37,032 nt of DNA from a virus. Every line of letters starts with the position of its first letter. The first letter of the stretch is position 1. The stretch spans positions 1 through 37,032 of IMG/VR virus record IMGVR_UViG_3300043399_000575, one strand, 5' to 3'. The notes beneath the pieces are model-generated. The model made no database searches. It was not told where the DNA came from and saw only the letters and a list, made by a program, of their open reading frames with translations. A program made the translations under genes and the position numbers. Positions 17,696-25,547 of the stretch are shown here, piece by piece.

Positions 17696-18621
17696 CAGCA
17701 CAATCGCAAGTCAAGGTCACGAAGCTGACCAGCGGGTCCGGCTCGTTCTCGAAGCAGTCGTGGACGCAGTGGGTCCGCCTTGTCCTGATTGGGGGCGGGG
17801 GAAGTGGGGGTGGTGGTAACGCCGCAGGAACAAATTACCCCAGAGGTGGTGGTGGTGGTGGTGGCGGGGGCGTTTTGGACCTTACGCTTCCGGCGTCTCG
17901 TTTTGGTGGATCCGAAAATTACTCAATTGCTGCCTCCGTAAACGGTGGATCAAATAATCAAGGGAACGGCTCCGCTGGAAACGTCACGACGTTCACGCTT
18001 GATAGCGGCACTACGACGCTGACTGCTTATGCTGGCGGCGGCGGGGCAGGAATCGGGCAAGGTGGTGGCGGTGCTGGGCTATCTGGCTCAGGCGTCTCCG
18101 CTACTTCCAATAGTGCCGTCGCTGGTGGCGCAAATAATGGGGTTGGTAGCAACACATCTTCAGCCTCTATTCAGGGGGGCGGAGGTGGAGGCTCTGGCGG
18201 AGGACCGGCGCCGAGTGCAGGCGGGTCCTCGCCATTTGGTGCTGGTGGGGGAGGTGGCGGTGGCGGTAGTACATCTGTGCCGAACAACGGCAGCGCAGGC
18301 GGCGCGTCCCGTGATATCGCAGGCGGCGCAGCAGGCCAGGCCGCAGGAACGGTCAACGGCGGTGCAGGGCTTCCGAGCATGGGCGCGGCACCGGGATCTG
18401 GCGGCGGCGGCGGCGCATCTCACGCAACGCTCGCGGGCGTCGGCGGTGCAGGGGGCATTCCCGGCGGCGGTGGCGGCGGTGGCGGTTCTGCGCTGGCTGG
18501 CGGCACCGCAGGCGCAGGTGGCGCAGGCGCTCGCGGCGAAATCTGGGTGATCGAGTACGCGGAAGATCCGGGCAGCGGCGGCGTGGGTGGAGTGCGCGGC
18601 TACGGGCTGGTGATGGGATAA
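17692..18621 (+). CDS. Glycine-rich adhesin-like protein 2
   Basis: A 309-residue tandem relative of the preceding protein: head VKVTKLTSGSGSFSKQSWTQWVRLVLIG (about 7-35), then a poly-Gly body and the strand GEIWVIEYAEDPG followed by an extra tail to GYGLVMG. The first two thirds of the gene use many GGT, AAT and other AT-ending codons, unlike its last 320 bases and unlike neighbours, suggesting a recombined origin. Long (GGT)n-like stretches near 17844-17865 could vary in length without breaking the frame. Likely a second receptor-binding tip. The portal gene follows ten bases later. Confidence 0.75.
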   Translation: MTAQSQVKVTKLTSGSGSFSKQSWTQWVRLVLIGGGGSGGGGNAAGTNYPRGGGGGGGGGVLDLTLPASRFGGSENYSIAASVNGGSNNQGNGSAGNVTTFTLDSGTTTLTAYAGGGGAGIGQGGGGAGLSGSGVSATSNSAVAGGANNGVGSNTSSASIQGGGGGGSGGGPAPSAGGSSPFGAGGGGGGGGSTSVPNNGSAGGASRDIAGGAAGQAAGTVNGGAGLPSMGAAPGSGGGGGASHATLAGVGGAGGIPGGGGGGGGSALAGGTAGAGGAGARGEIWVIEYAEDPGSGGVGGVRGYGLVMG

Positions 18622-18631
18622 AGGGCGGCAG

Positions 18632-20860
18632 ATGAACCAACGAGCAGCGAACGGCGGCGGGACCGTCACTCCGATGGAGCAGCAGGGCTTTGTCGCTCGT
18701 CTCCGGACGGCGTTTCAGTACGTCTCGACCGGGCGGGCCGACTGGTTCGGGCCGGGCGACCCGATGCCTTCCGTCGCTCCTCCGGATGTCGCGGGCCGGG
18801 CGCTCGACTTCCCGACCGGCTATAACCGGAACCTCGCGCCGAGGGCTCTGGAGCCCGTCTCCTTCTCGCAGCTTCGGGTTCTCGCCGACGCCTACGACCT
18901 GATGCGGCTCGTCATCGAGACGCGGAAGGATCAGGTCTCGCGGATGGTCTGGAACGTCAAGCCCCGGGACGCGAAGGCGCAGCCGGACGCCCGGTGCGAT
19001 CGCATCCGGGAGTTCCTCCGTCAGCCTGACCGAGAACACGATTGGGACGTTTGGGTCCGCGCTCTGATCGAGGATATGCTCGTCATCGACGCGGCGACGA
19101 TCTACCCGCGACGGACTCGGGGCGGGGATCTCTTCTCGCTCGACCTGATCGACGGGGCGACGATCAAGCGGGTCATCGGCTCCGACGGCCGGACGCCGAT
19201 CGAGGGCCCGGCGTATCAGCAGATCCTGAAGGGCGTCGTCGCCGGAGAGTTCACGCGGGAGGAGATCATCTATCGCGTTCGGAACTGGCGAGCGCACCGC
19301 GTGTACGGGTTCTCGCCGGTCGAGCAAGTCATCTCGACGGTCAACATCGCGCTTCGTCGGCAGATTCATCAGCTTCAGTATTACACCGAGGGCAACGTCC
19401 CGGAGGCTCTCGTCGGCGTTCCGGAGAACTGGACGGTCGACCAGATCAAGCAGTTCCAAGGGTATTGGGACGAGATCCTCGAAGGAAACACGGCGAAGCG
19501 GCGACACGCGAAGTTTGTCCCGGGCGGTCTGAGCTACCAACCGACGAAGGACTCTGTCCTGAAGGACGCCTATGACGAGTGGCTCGCCCGGATCGTCTGC
19601 TTCGCGTTCGGGATCTCGGCGCAGCCGTTCGTCAAGGAGATGAATCGGGCGACGGCGGAGACGGCGGAGAACATGGCGAAGGAGGAGGGGCTCGCGCCGG
19701 TTCTCGCCTGGGTGAAGTCGACGATCGACATCGTCATCTCCCGGTACTTCGGCGCTCCGGATCTCGAATTCGATTGGGTCGAAGAAGACTCGATCGAACC
19801 GGAGATCCGGGCGAAGATCCACAAGGTCTACGTCGACGCGGGCGTCCTGACTCCGGACGAGGTTCGCGAGGAGTTGGGCCGCGACCCGCTGACGCCGGAG
19901 GAGCGCGAGAGGATGGCCGCGCAGCGACCTCCGGCTCCGCCGGGCTCGTCCCGTGAGCCTGAAGCCGAAGAGGTCGAGGGGGACGAGGAGGGCGAGGAGA
20001 AGGAGGCGGGAGCCTATCTCGGCGACCTCGCGAAGCGGAGGGCCGGACGCCCAAAGCCTTCGAGCCCTGCGCCCATCAACCGGGAGCGCAGGGCTGCGAA
20101 ACGTGCCGAGGCGGCAATCCGTTCAGCTACTGAGACCGCATTCGCCGAGGTTCTCGACGAGGCGATCGCGGCGACTTCCGAGGTCGGGAAGGCGGCGAAC
20201 GACGCGGACCGGATTGCGGCCGCGCTCCGGCTCGCCGGGTTCGAGAAGCTCGCCGAGACGCTCGCCGGGATCTTCGAGGATCTCGTCCGCGACGCGGGCC
20301 GGGAGGCTCTCGTTCAGATCGACGTCGAGGACAGGCGGATCGTCGAACTCGTCAACGTCAAAGCGGTCGAGTGGGCGCGGACCCACGCGGCGGAACTCGT
20401 CGGAATGCGGTGGGTCGACGGCGAACTCCGGCCGAACCCAAACGCGGCTTATCGGATCGACGAGGTCACGCGGTCGAGCGTTCGGTCGCTCGTCACGCAG
20501 GCGATCGACGGCGGATGGTCGAACGACCGGCTCGCCGACGAACTGCGCGGGGCGTATGCCTTCTCGAAGGAGCGGGCGGACCTGATCGCGGTGACGGAGA
20601 CCGCGTTCGCGGACGTCGCCGGGAACATGATCGCCTACGAAGAGTCGGGGGTCGTCAAGGAAAAGCGGTGGATCATCGGCTCGCAGGAGAAACTCTGCGA
20701 GGTCTGCTCGGAGAACCATCAGCAGGGGCCGATCCCGTTCTCGAAGTCGTTCGCGTCCGGTCATATGGCCCCCCCCGGGCACCCTCGTTGTCGTTGTGAC
20801 CTCTTGCCGATCACCGATTCGGAGACCGGGCGTCGTCTGCGTCGGCTACCCGCTGGCTAG
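18632..20860 (+). CDS. Portal protein fused to MuF-like head morphogenesis domain
   Basis: A 742-residue protein. The N-terminal two thirds (to about 430) match phage portal proteins: LRVLADAYDLMRLVIETRKDQVSRM, DWDVWVRALIEDMLVIDAATIY, EEIIYRVRNWRAHRVYGFSPVEQVI, and SYQPTKDSVLKDAYDEWLARIVCFAFGI. After an acidic linker (EAEEVEGDEEGEEKE) the C-terminal part has the MuF/gp7 pattern: RADLIAVTETAFADVAGNMIAY and LCEVCSENHQQGPIPF ... GHPRCRCDLLP with paired cysteines. The portal ring is the DNA entry point and MuF proteins enter the prohead. Such fusions are known in other phages but usually the genes are separate. Late-type codon use returns here. Confidence 0.85.
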   Translation: MNQRAANGGGTVTPMEQQGFVARLRTAFQYVSTGRADWFGPGDPMPSVAPPDVAGRALDFPTGYNRNLAPRALEPVSFSQLRVLADAYDLMRLVIETRKDQVSRMVWNVKPRDAKAQPDARCDRIREFLRQPDREHDWDVWVRALIEDMLVIDAATIYPRRTRGGDLFSLDLIDGATIKRVIGSDGRTPIEGPAYQQILKGVVAGEFTREEIIYRVRNWRAHRVYGFSPVEQVISTVNIALRRQIHQLQYYTEGNVPEALVGVPENWTVDQIKQFQGYWDEILEGNTAKRRHAKFVPGGLSYQPTKDSVLKDAYDEWLARIVCFAFGISAQPFVKEMNRATAETAENMAKEEGLAPVLAWVKSTIDIVISRYFGAPDLEFDWVEEDSIEPEIRAKIHKVYVDAGVLTPDEVREELGRDPLTPEERERMAAQRPPAPPGSSREPEAEEVEGDEEGEEKEAGAYLGDLAKRRAGRPKPSSPAPINRERRAAKRAEAAIRSATETAFAEVLDEAIAATSEVGKAANDADRIAAALRLAGFEKLAETLAGIFEDLVRDAGREALVQIDVEDRRIVELVNVKAVEWARTHAAELVGMRWVDGELRPNPNAAYRIDEVTRSSVRSLVTQAIDGGWSNDRLADELRGAYAFSKERADLIAVTETAFADVAGNMIAYEESGVVKEKRWIIGSQEKLCEVCSENHQQGPIPFSKSFASGHMAPPGHPRCRCDLLPITDSETGRRLRRLPAG

Positions 20861-20893
20861 CCAACTGACCGGGCCTAGCACATAATTCGCCTC

Positions 20894-21481
20894 ATGGAGC
20901 AGAGCAAGATGGAGATCGGGGTCTACCTGATCAAAAATGAGGCTACCGGCAAGGTATACGTCGGCTCGTCCTCTTGTCTTTCAAAGCGGCTGTACGAGCA
21001 TCGTCGCTTGCTCCGGAAGGGTCAGCATAGGAACCGGCATCTTCAGAGTGCGTGGAACCTTGATGGCGAGGGGTCCTTCCGCTTTGAGGTAGTCAGTCGC
21101 TGCTCGACGGTCGAAGAGTCCCTCGCAGTCGAGAAAGACCTGATCCTGTCGATGGCATCTCACTTGCCTTGCAATGGGTACAACGTCAGCACGAACCCGG
21201 ACAATTCAAAGCTCGGGGTGAAGCTGACGCCGGAGCAACGGAAGGCGATCGGCGATTCGAAGCGCGGGAATCAGTACAGGCTCGGCGCGGCGCTGCCGGA
21301 AGACGTAAAGGCTAGGATCAGCCAGAAGCTGAAGGGTCGGCCTCTGAGCGATGAAGTGAAGCGCAAGATGTCCGTGTCCCGGATCGGAAAGCCGAAGTCT
21401 GCTGAATGGGTTGCGAAGATTCAGGCGGCTCGCGCCAAGACGTTCGCGGCAAAGAAACTCGGGGCAATGCTCCAGGCATAA
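20894..21481 (+). CDS. GIY-YIG homing endonuclease
   Basis: A 195-residue enzyme. GVYLIKN (9-15) and VYVGSS (21-26) are the GIY and YIG motifs, with conserved Arg32 (SKRLYEH), and Glu80 in VEKDLI; all catalytic residues are present. The C-terminal half has NUMOD3-type DNA-binding repeats (LTPEQRKAIGDSKRGN, LPEDVKARISQKLKGRPLSDEVKRKMSVSRIGK). Free-standing homing endonucleases cut alleles lacking them and are copied in by repair. It sits in the gap between portal and protease genes, with less biased codon use than both, consistent with later insertion. CATAAT at 20881-20886 could be a -10 of its own, without a clear -35. Confidence 0.9.
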   Translation: MEQSKMEIGVYLIKNEATGKVYVGSSSCLSKRLYEHRRLLRKGQHRNRHLQSAWNLDGEGSFRFEVVSRCSTVEESLAVEKDLILSMASHLPCNGYNVSTNPDNSKLGVKLTPEQRKAIGDSKRGNQYRLGAALPEDVKARISQKLKGRPLSDEVKRKMSVSRIGKPKSAEWVAKIQAARAKTFAAKKLGAMLQA

Positions 21482-21492
21482 AGGAGAGCGGA

Positions 21493-22719
21493 GTGAAGAT
21501 TTACGCGCCGATCACGAAGATCGAAGACAGGGATGACGGCACCCTGTTTGTCGCTGGCGTTGCCTCTGCGGAGTCCGTCGACAGTCAGGGTGAGGTGATC
21601 ACGGCGGACGCCATGAAAGCTGCATTGCCCGACTTCTTCAAGCACGGAAGCGGGAACCTTCGGGAAATGCACCAGATGGTCGCGGCTGGCCGGGTTGACA
21701 AGGCCGAGGTCGGAGACGACGGCAAGACCTACATCGAGTGCATCGTGGTTGATCCTGTTGCGGTCAAGAAAGTTCAGACCGGGACGTACAAAGGCTTTTC
21801 TGTTGGCGGGCGAGCCTTGAACAAGAGCGACGGGGTGATCAGCGCGTTGCGTCTCACGGAAATCTCGCTGGTCGACCGGCCTGCGAACCCGGATTCGGTC
21901 ATTTCCGTCTGGAAGGCCGACGCGGACTCCGATCAGGCTCCGGGCGGCGGCGCGTCGTCCGAAGGGGCGGGGGCTTCCTCGCCGTCGCCTGAAGTCTCGC
22001 CCGCTTCGGCTACCTCGGAGGACGCCGTCGCGAAGGCGGCGGAGGTCGTCATCGCGAAGTACGCCGAGGGTGACGAGGTCTGGGACGCTTCCCGGGCGAT
22101 CGACGCCCTCTCGACCGTGATCGGGCTGATCTACCGCGAAGGGCAGGAGGGCGAAGCGGCGCAGGTCGAGATGCTTCGCCGGGCCGCGACCGCGCTGAAG
22201 GAGTTCATCGCCTCCGAGATCTCGGAGACGGCGGCGGATCACTCCGGCGAGCGGGTCGCGATGGGCGAGTCGAACGTCGACATCCTAAAGGCGGGCGCTC
22301 GGTACTCGAAGACGACGAAGTCGATGCTCGCGAAGGTTCACGGGATGATCCGCGACGCCGAGAAGGCGATGGCCGAGATGGGCTACGAAGACGCCGAGGA
22401 AGACGACGCCGAGAAGGCGGAGGGCGTCGACGACGTCGCGAAGGCTGCGGATGCGCTCGCGAAGGCGGAGTCCGATCTCGCGAAGGTCTCGGCGGAGCGC
22501 GACGACCTCGCGAAGCGTGTCGCCGAACTCGAGGCGCAACCCAAACCCGCGAAGGCGGCGACGACCGCGATCGAGAAGTCGGAGGACGTCAAGGACGGAC
22601 TCGCCTCCCCGGTCTCGTCGCCGGACCCGAATGATCCGCTCTCGATGTTCAAGGCTGCGCTCTCGCGGCCGATCCTCGTCGGCGGAAACCCGATCAGCCA
22701 GCCGTCCTCGGCGAACTGA
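21493..22719 (+). CDS. Prohead protease with long scaffold-like C terminus (XkdF/DUF2213-like)
   Basis: A 408-residue protein starting at GTG 21493, with AAGGAGAG seven bases before it. Residues about 5-145 (FVAGVASAESVDSQGEVITADAMKAAL, HGSGNLREMHQ, VKKVQTGTYKGFSVGGRAL, LTEISLVDRPANPDS) match XkdF-like phage proteases, with His60 and the GFSVGG serine as probable catalytic residues. The remaining 260 residues are Ala/Glu/Lys-rich and predicted coiled coil (AKAADALAKAESDLAKVSAERDDLAKRVAELEAQ), suitable as an internal scaffold. No separate scaffold gene is seen before the capsid gene, so one protein may do both jobs and digest itself. GIY-YIG gene lies directly upstream. Confidence 0.8.
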   Translation: MKIYAPITKIEDRDDGTLFVAGVASAESVDSQGEVITADAMKAALPDFFKHGSGNLREMHQMVAAGRVDKAEVGDDGKTYIECIVVDPVAVKKVQTGTYKGFSVGGRALNKSDGVISALRLTEISLVDRPANPDSVISVWKADADSDQAPGGGASSEGAGASSPSPEVSPASATSEDAVAKAAEVVIAKYAEGDEVWDASRAIDALSTVIGLIYREGQEGEAAQVEMLRRAATALKEFIASEISETAADHSGERVAMGESNVDILKAGARYSKTTKSMLAKVHGMIRDAEKAMAEMGYEDAEEDDAEKAEGVDDVAKAADALAKAESDLAKVSAERDDLAKRVAELEAQPKPAKAATTAIEKSEDVKDGLASPVSSPDPNDPLSMFKAALSRPILVGGNPISQPSSAN

Positions 22720-22763
22720 GAAAGCCCGAAGGGGCGGAATCTCTCTCTAACGGAGTGGAATTT

Positions 22764-24227
22764 ATGAGCACCCAACAGACCATCGAACTGCTGAAGGCGA
22801 TGCAGCCGACGCAGCTTGCCGAGGACATCGCGAAGTCCTTCTCGCAGGCTACCGGACTCGTCGCGTACGACCTGCAACCGGCCGCGAAGACGCTCTACCC
22901 GGTCCTGACGCCTCTGCGGAACGCGATCCCCAGGGTCAGCGGCGCGGGCGGCACGGCGACGAACTGGAAGCAGATCACGGCGATCAATACCGCGAACCTG
23001 CGCCCGGGCGTCTCGGAAGGGAACCGTGGCGGCGTGATCGCTGACGCGGTCGCGGACAAGACTGCGGCCTACAAGGGTCTCGGTCTGGAGAACTTCGTCA
23101 GCTACGAGGCGGACTATGCCGCGCAGGGCTTCGACGACGCTCGCGCTCGCGCTTCGCAGTCGCTGCTGAACTCCCTGATGATCCAGGAGGAGCAGGTGAT
23201 CCTGGGCGGTAACAACTCGCTCGCCCTGGGCACGACTCCGACTCCGTCGGCGACCGGCGCGACGACCGGCGGCTCGCTCGCGAACGCGACCTACAACGTG
23301 CATTGCGTCGCCCTGACCCACGCGGCGTGGAAATACGGTTCCGTCTCCGGCGGTCTCGTCCTGACCGCGACCCGCACGAACGCGGACGGCTCGACCGATA
23401 CCGTGAACAGCGGCCTCGCGCAGAAGTCCGCCGCGGCGACCGCGACCGTCGCCTCCGGCTCGACCGGCTCGATCGCTGCGAGCGTGACTCCGGTCTCCGG
23501 TGCCGTCGCTTATGCCTGGTTCTGGGGCACCTCCGGGAGCGAACTGCTCGGCGCGATCACGACCATCAACTCGGTCAACATCACGGCGACCGCGACCGGG
23601 ACGCAGAACATCTCGGCGCTGCCGTCGGCCGATCATTCCCGCGATTCGCTCGTCTTCGACGGGATCCTGACGCAGTTGTTCACGAGCGGTTCGGGCGCGG
23701 TCATCTCGACGCTGGCGACCGGGACCGCCGGGACCGGCACGGCGCTGACCTCGGACGGCGCGGCCGGGATCACGCAGATCGAGGCGGTCCTCGCGTCGTT
23801 CTGGGACAACAGCAAACTCGGCCCGGATGTCATGTGGATGTCCGCCCGGACGATGACGGCGATCAACAAGCTGGTCATCGCGAACGGCGGCGCTCCGCTG
23901 ATCCGCTTCAACATGGACAACGGCGGCAACCAGTCGATCGCGGCCGGAGCGGTCATCGGTTCGTACTTGAACAAGATCACGAACCAGCAGATCGCGATCC
24001 GCGTCCATCCGGATATGGCGGACGGGATGATCATGTTCTGGTCGAACACCGTTCCGTATCCGGTCTCGAACGTCGGCGCTCTCGTCCAGATGAAGATGCG
24101 CCAGGACTACTACCAGATCGAGTGGCCTCGTCGCTCGCGCAAGTACGAGTTCGGAGTCTACTGCGACGGTCTGCTTCAGCACTACTTCCCGCCCGCGTTC
24201 GGCATCCTGCGGAACGCTGCGGTGTAA
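22764..24227 (+). CDS. Major capsid protein with Ig/Fn3-like insertion
   Basis: A 487-residue protein. The N-terminal arm (LAEDIAKSFSQATGLVAYDLQPAAKTLYPVLTPLRN) and later parts (DVMWMSARTMTAINKLVIAN, IAIRVHPDMADGMIMFWSN, MRQDYYQIEWPRRSRKYEFGVYCDG) fit an HK97-fold capsid family. Between them, residues about 155-290 form a beta-rich, Thr/Ser/Gly-rich insert (YNVHCVALTHAAW, VTPVSGAVAYAWFWGTSG, TTINSVNITATATG) that looks like an immunoglobulin or fibronectin fold displayed on the shell. ATG 22764 was chosen since GGAG lies eight bases before it; GTG 22755 would add three residues. A strong terminator follows directly. Confidence 0.85.
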   Translation: MSTQQTIELLKAMQPTQLAEDIAKSFSQATGLVAYDLQPAAKTLYPVLTPLRNAIPRVSGAGGTATNWKQITAINTANLRPGVSEGNRGGVIADAVADKTAAYKGLGLENFVSYEADYAAQGFDDARARASQSLLNSLMIQEEQVILGGNNSLALGTTPTPSATGATTGGSLANATYNVHCVALTHAAWKYGSVSGGLVLTATRTNADGSTDTVNSGLAQKSAAATATVASGSTGSIAASVTPVSGAVAYAWFWGTSGSELLGAITTINSVNITATATGTQNISALPSADHSRDSLVFDGILTQLFTSGSGAVISTLATGTAGTGTALTSDGAAGITQIEAVLASFWDNSKLGPDVMWMSARTMTAINKLVIANGGAPLIRFNMDNGGNQSIAAGAVIGSYLNKITNQQIAIRVHPDMADGMIMFWSNTVPYPVSNVGALVQMKMRQDYYQIEWPRRSRKYEFGVYCDGLLQHYFPPAFGILRNAAV

Positions 24228-24236
24228 CGGGTCTCC

Positions 24237-24291
24237 TTGTGTCGGGCGTCATCTTCCCGGGGCTTCGGCCCCGGGCTTTTTCCCGACACAA
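24237..24291 (+). terminator. Terminator after capsid gene, enclosed in a second inverted repeat
   Basis: CCCGGGGC (24256-24263), loop TTCG, GCCCCGGG (24268-24275), then CTTTTT: a perfect 8-bp UUCG hairpin with a U run, starting 28 bases after the capsid stop. A further perfect 10-bp pair, TTGTGTCGGG (24237-24246) and CCCGACACAA (24282-24291), encloses it and the U run. It probably lowers transcription of downstream genes relative to capsid. Confidence 0.9.
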
Positions 24292-24294
24292 TCA

Positions 24295-24308
24295 TCTACC
24301 TGCGAGGC
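24295..24308 (+). repeat. Leader repeat TCTACCTGCGAGGC, copy 1
   Basis: This 14-base sequence just before the start at 24316 is identical to 27865-27878, before the tail chaperone ATG at 27882. It includes the likely ribosome-binding GCGAGG. Both copies follow an unusual element (a terminator here, a homing endonuclease gene there). Confidence 0.6.
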
Positions 24309-24315
24309 GGAATAA

Positions 24316-24498
24316 GTGAGCAAGACGGTGAGGGTCAAGAGAGACGGCGTCTCGTCGTTCTCTTTCGAGGGCGAGGAATACCGGGCCGGACGCGACGGTT
24401 CGATCGAGATCCCGGTCGAGGCGATCCCGGCGGCGGTCGAACTCGGGATGACGGTCGTCGAGCGGCGCAGGAAGGCCGACGACGGCTCGAGTGAGTAA
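24316..24498 (+). CDS. Small virion-region protein
   Basis: A 60-residue protein starting at GTG 24316 (MSKTVRVKRDGVSSFSF), with GAGGCGG upstream. Its short strands (VRVKRDGVSSFSFEGEEYRAGRDGSIEIPVEAI) suggest a small beta fold, followed by a helix (PAAVELGMTVVERRR). Small proteins between capsid and connector genes often serve as head decoration or connector accessories, but no domain here proves that. It is the first gene after the capsid terminator and ends three bases before the connector gene. Confidence 0.65.
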   Translation: MSKTVRVKRDGVSSFSFEGEEYRAGRDGSIEIPVEAIPAAVELGMTVVERRRKADDGSSE

Positions 24499-24501
24499 CC
24501 G

Positions 24502-25047
24502 ATGCCGCTGACGACGCTCGCGAAGGTCAAGCAGTTCGGGCAGATCGACTCGGTCGAGGACGATCTCCTGCTGACGCGGATGATCGACTCGGCGACCGCT
24601 GAGATCGAGTCCTATTGCTCGCGCTCGTTCGCCTCCGCCGCTCGAGCGGAGGTCCGCGACGGGACGGGGACGCGGCGGCTTTCGATGCGCCACTTCCCGA
24701 TCACGGCGGTCGCCTCGCTGACGATCAACGGGCAGGTGATCGCGCCGCGGCCGACGCCGACGGCGTACGGGTACACGTTCGACGACTATCAGATCCGGCT
24801 GACCGGCTACGTCTTCGAGGAGGGCGTCGACAACGTCGAGGTCGTCTACACCGCGGGGCTCGCGACGATTTCGGAGGATCTTCAGCAGGCTTGCGCGGAG
24901 TTGGTCGTCACGAGGTACAAGGCGCGGGACCGGATCGGCGTCTCGTCGAAGTCGCTCGCGGGCGAGTCGATCTCGTTCGTCGTCCAGGAGTTCCCGGATT
25001 CGGTGATCGGCGTCCTCGACCGCTATCGCATGGTGATCTCGCCGTGA
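24502..25047 (+). CDS. Head-tail connector protein (HK97 gp6-like)
   Basis: A 181-residue protein. The N-terminal helices (TLAKVKQFGQI, DDLLLTRMIDSATAEIESYCSRSF, about 4-43), a beta middle (RHFPITAVASLTINGQVI ... DNVEVVYTAGL) and a last helix (SEDLQQACAELVVTRYKARDRIGVSSKSLAGES) match the gp6/gp15-type connector fold that forms a ring below the portal. EVVYTAG and the R-x-x-R-x-G-x-x-SK-x-x-G-E pattern are typical. It overlaps the next gene by four bases (GTGA). Confidence 0.8.
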   Translation: MPLTTLAKVKQFGQIDSVEDDLLLTRMIDSATAEIESYCSRSFASAARAEVRDGTGTRRLSMRHFPITAVASLTINGQVIAPRPTPTAYGYTFDDYQIRLTGYVFEEGVDNVEVVYTAGLATISEDLQQACAELVVTRYKARDRIGVSSKSLAGESISFVVQEFPDSVIGVLDRYRMVISP

Positions 25048-25547
25048 TCGAGGTCACCGTCCCTGACGCGGAGAAGCTCGAGCGCGATCTCGGGATGACG
25101 CGGGCGCAGTTGCTCGCCGACCTGAAGCGCGAGGTCCGGAAGGTTGCGACCGACGTCTCCGCGACCGTGAAGGACCGGAAGCTGTCGGGTCAAGTCCTGC
25201 GCGTTCAGACCGGCCGGCTCCGCCGCTCGGTGAACTACCGGACGACCGAGACCGAGACGGGAGTCGAGGCTCTCGTCGGCACGAACGTATCCTATGGTCG
25301 AACGCACGAGTTCGGGTTCTCGGGCGAGGTCGGCGTGAAGGCGCACCTCCGGAGGGTGAGGCAGGCATTCGGGCGGAAGCTGAAGAAGGTGAAGCAGGTC
25401 TCGGTGCGGGCTCATTCGCGGACCGTGAACCTCCCGGAGCGGTCGTTCCTACGGTCCTCGCTGCGTGAGATGCGGACGGAGATCGACAGTCGGATCGCTC
25501 GCGTCGTCGCCGATTCGATCGTTCGCCGGAACGGTGGCGCGTCGTGA
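25044..25547 (+). CDS. HK97 gp10-like tail completion protein
   Basis: A 167-residue protein starting at GTG 25044. RVQTGRLRRSVNYRTTETETGVEALVGTNVSYGRTHEFGF (about 52-92) is the characteristic gp10-like core: T-G-x-L-R-x-S, then a strand and Y-x-x-x-x-E-F-G. The basic C-terminal part (VNLPERSFLRSSL) matches the P-x-R-x-F/F-L-R-x-x ending of the family. These proteins join the tail to the head during completion. Position between connector and tail terminator-like genes fits. Confidence 0.8.
   Translation: MIEVTVPDAEKLERDLGMTRAQLLADLKREVRKVATDVSATVKDRKLSGQVLRVQTGRLRRSVNYRTTETETGVEALVGTNVSYGRTHEFGFSGEVGVKAHLRRVRQAFGRKLKKVKQVSVRAHSRTVNLPERSFLRSSLREMRTEIDSRIARVVADSIVRRNGGAS

Noticed and set aside
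16790-18621. Diversity-generating retroelement variable region in the adhesin genes
   Set aside because: No reverse transcriptase gene, no template repeat and no adenine-biased repeat pair can be seen in the window.
20858-20893. Own promoter for the GIY-YIG gene (CATAAT 20881-20886)
   Set aside because: The bases 17 upstream (TAGCCA) do not resemble a -35, so it is mentioned only in the gene entry.
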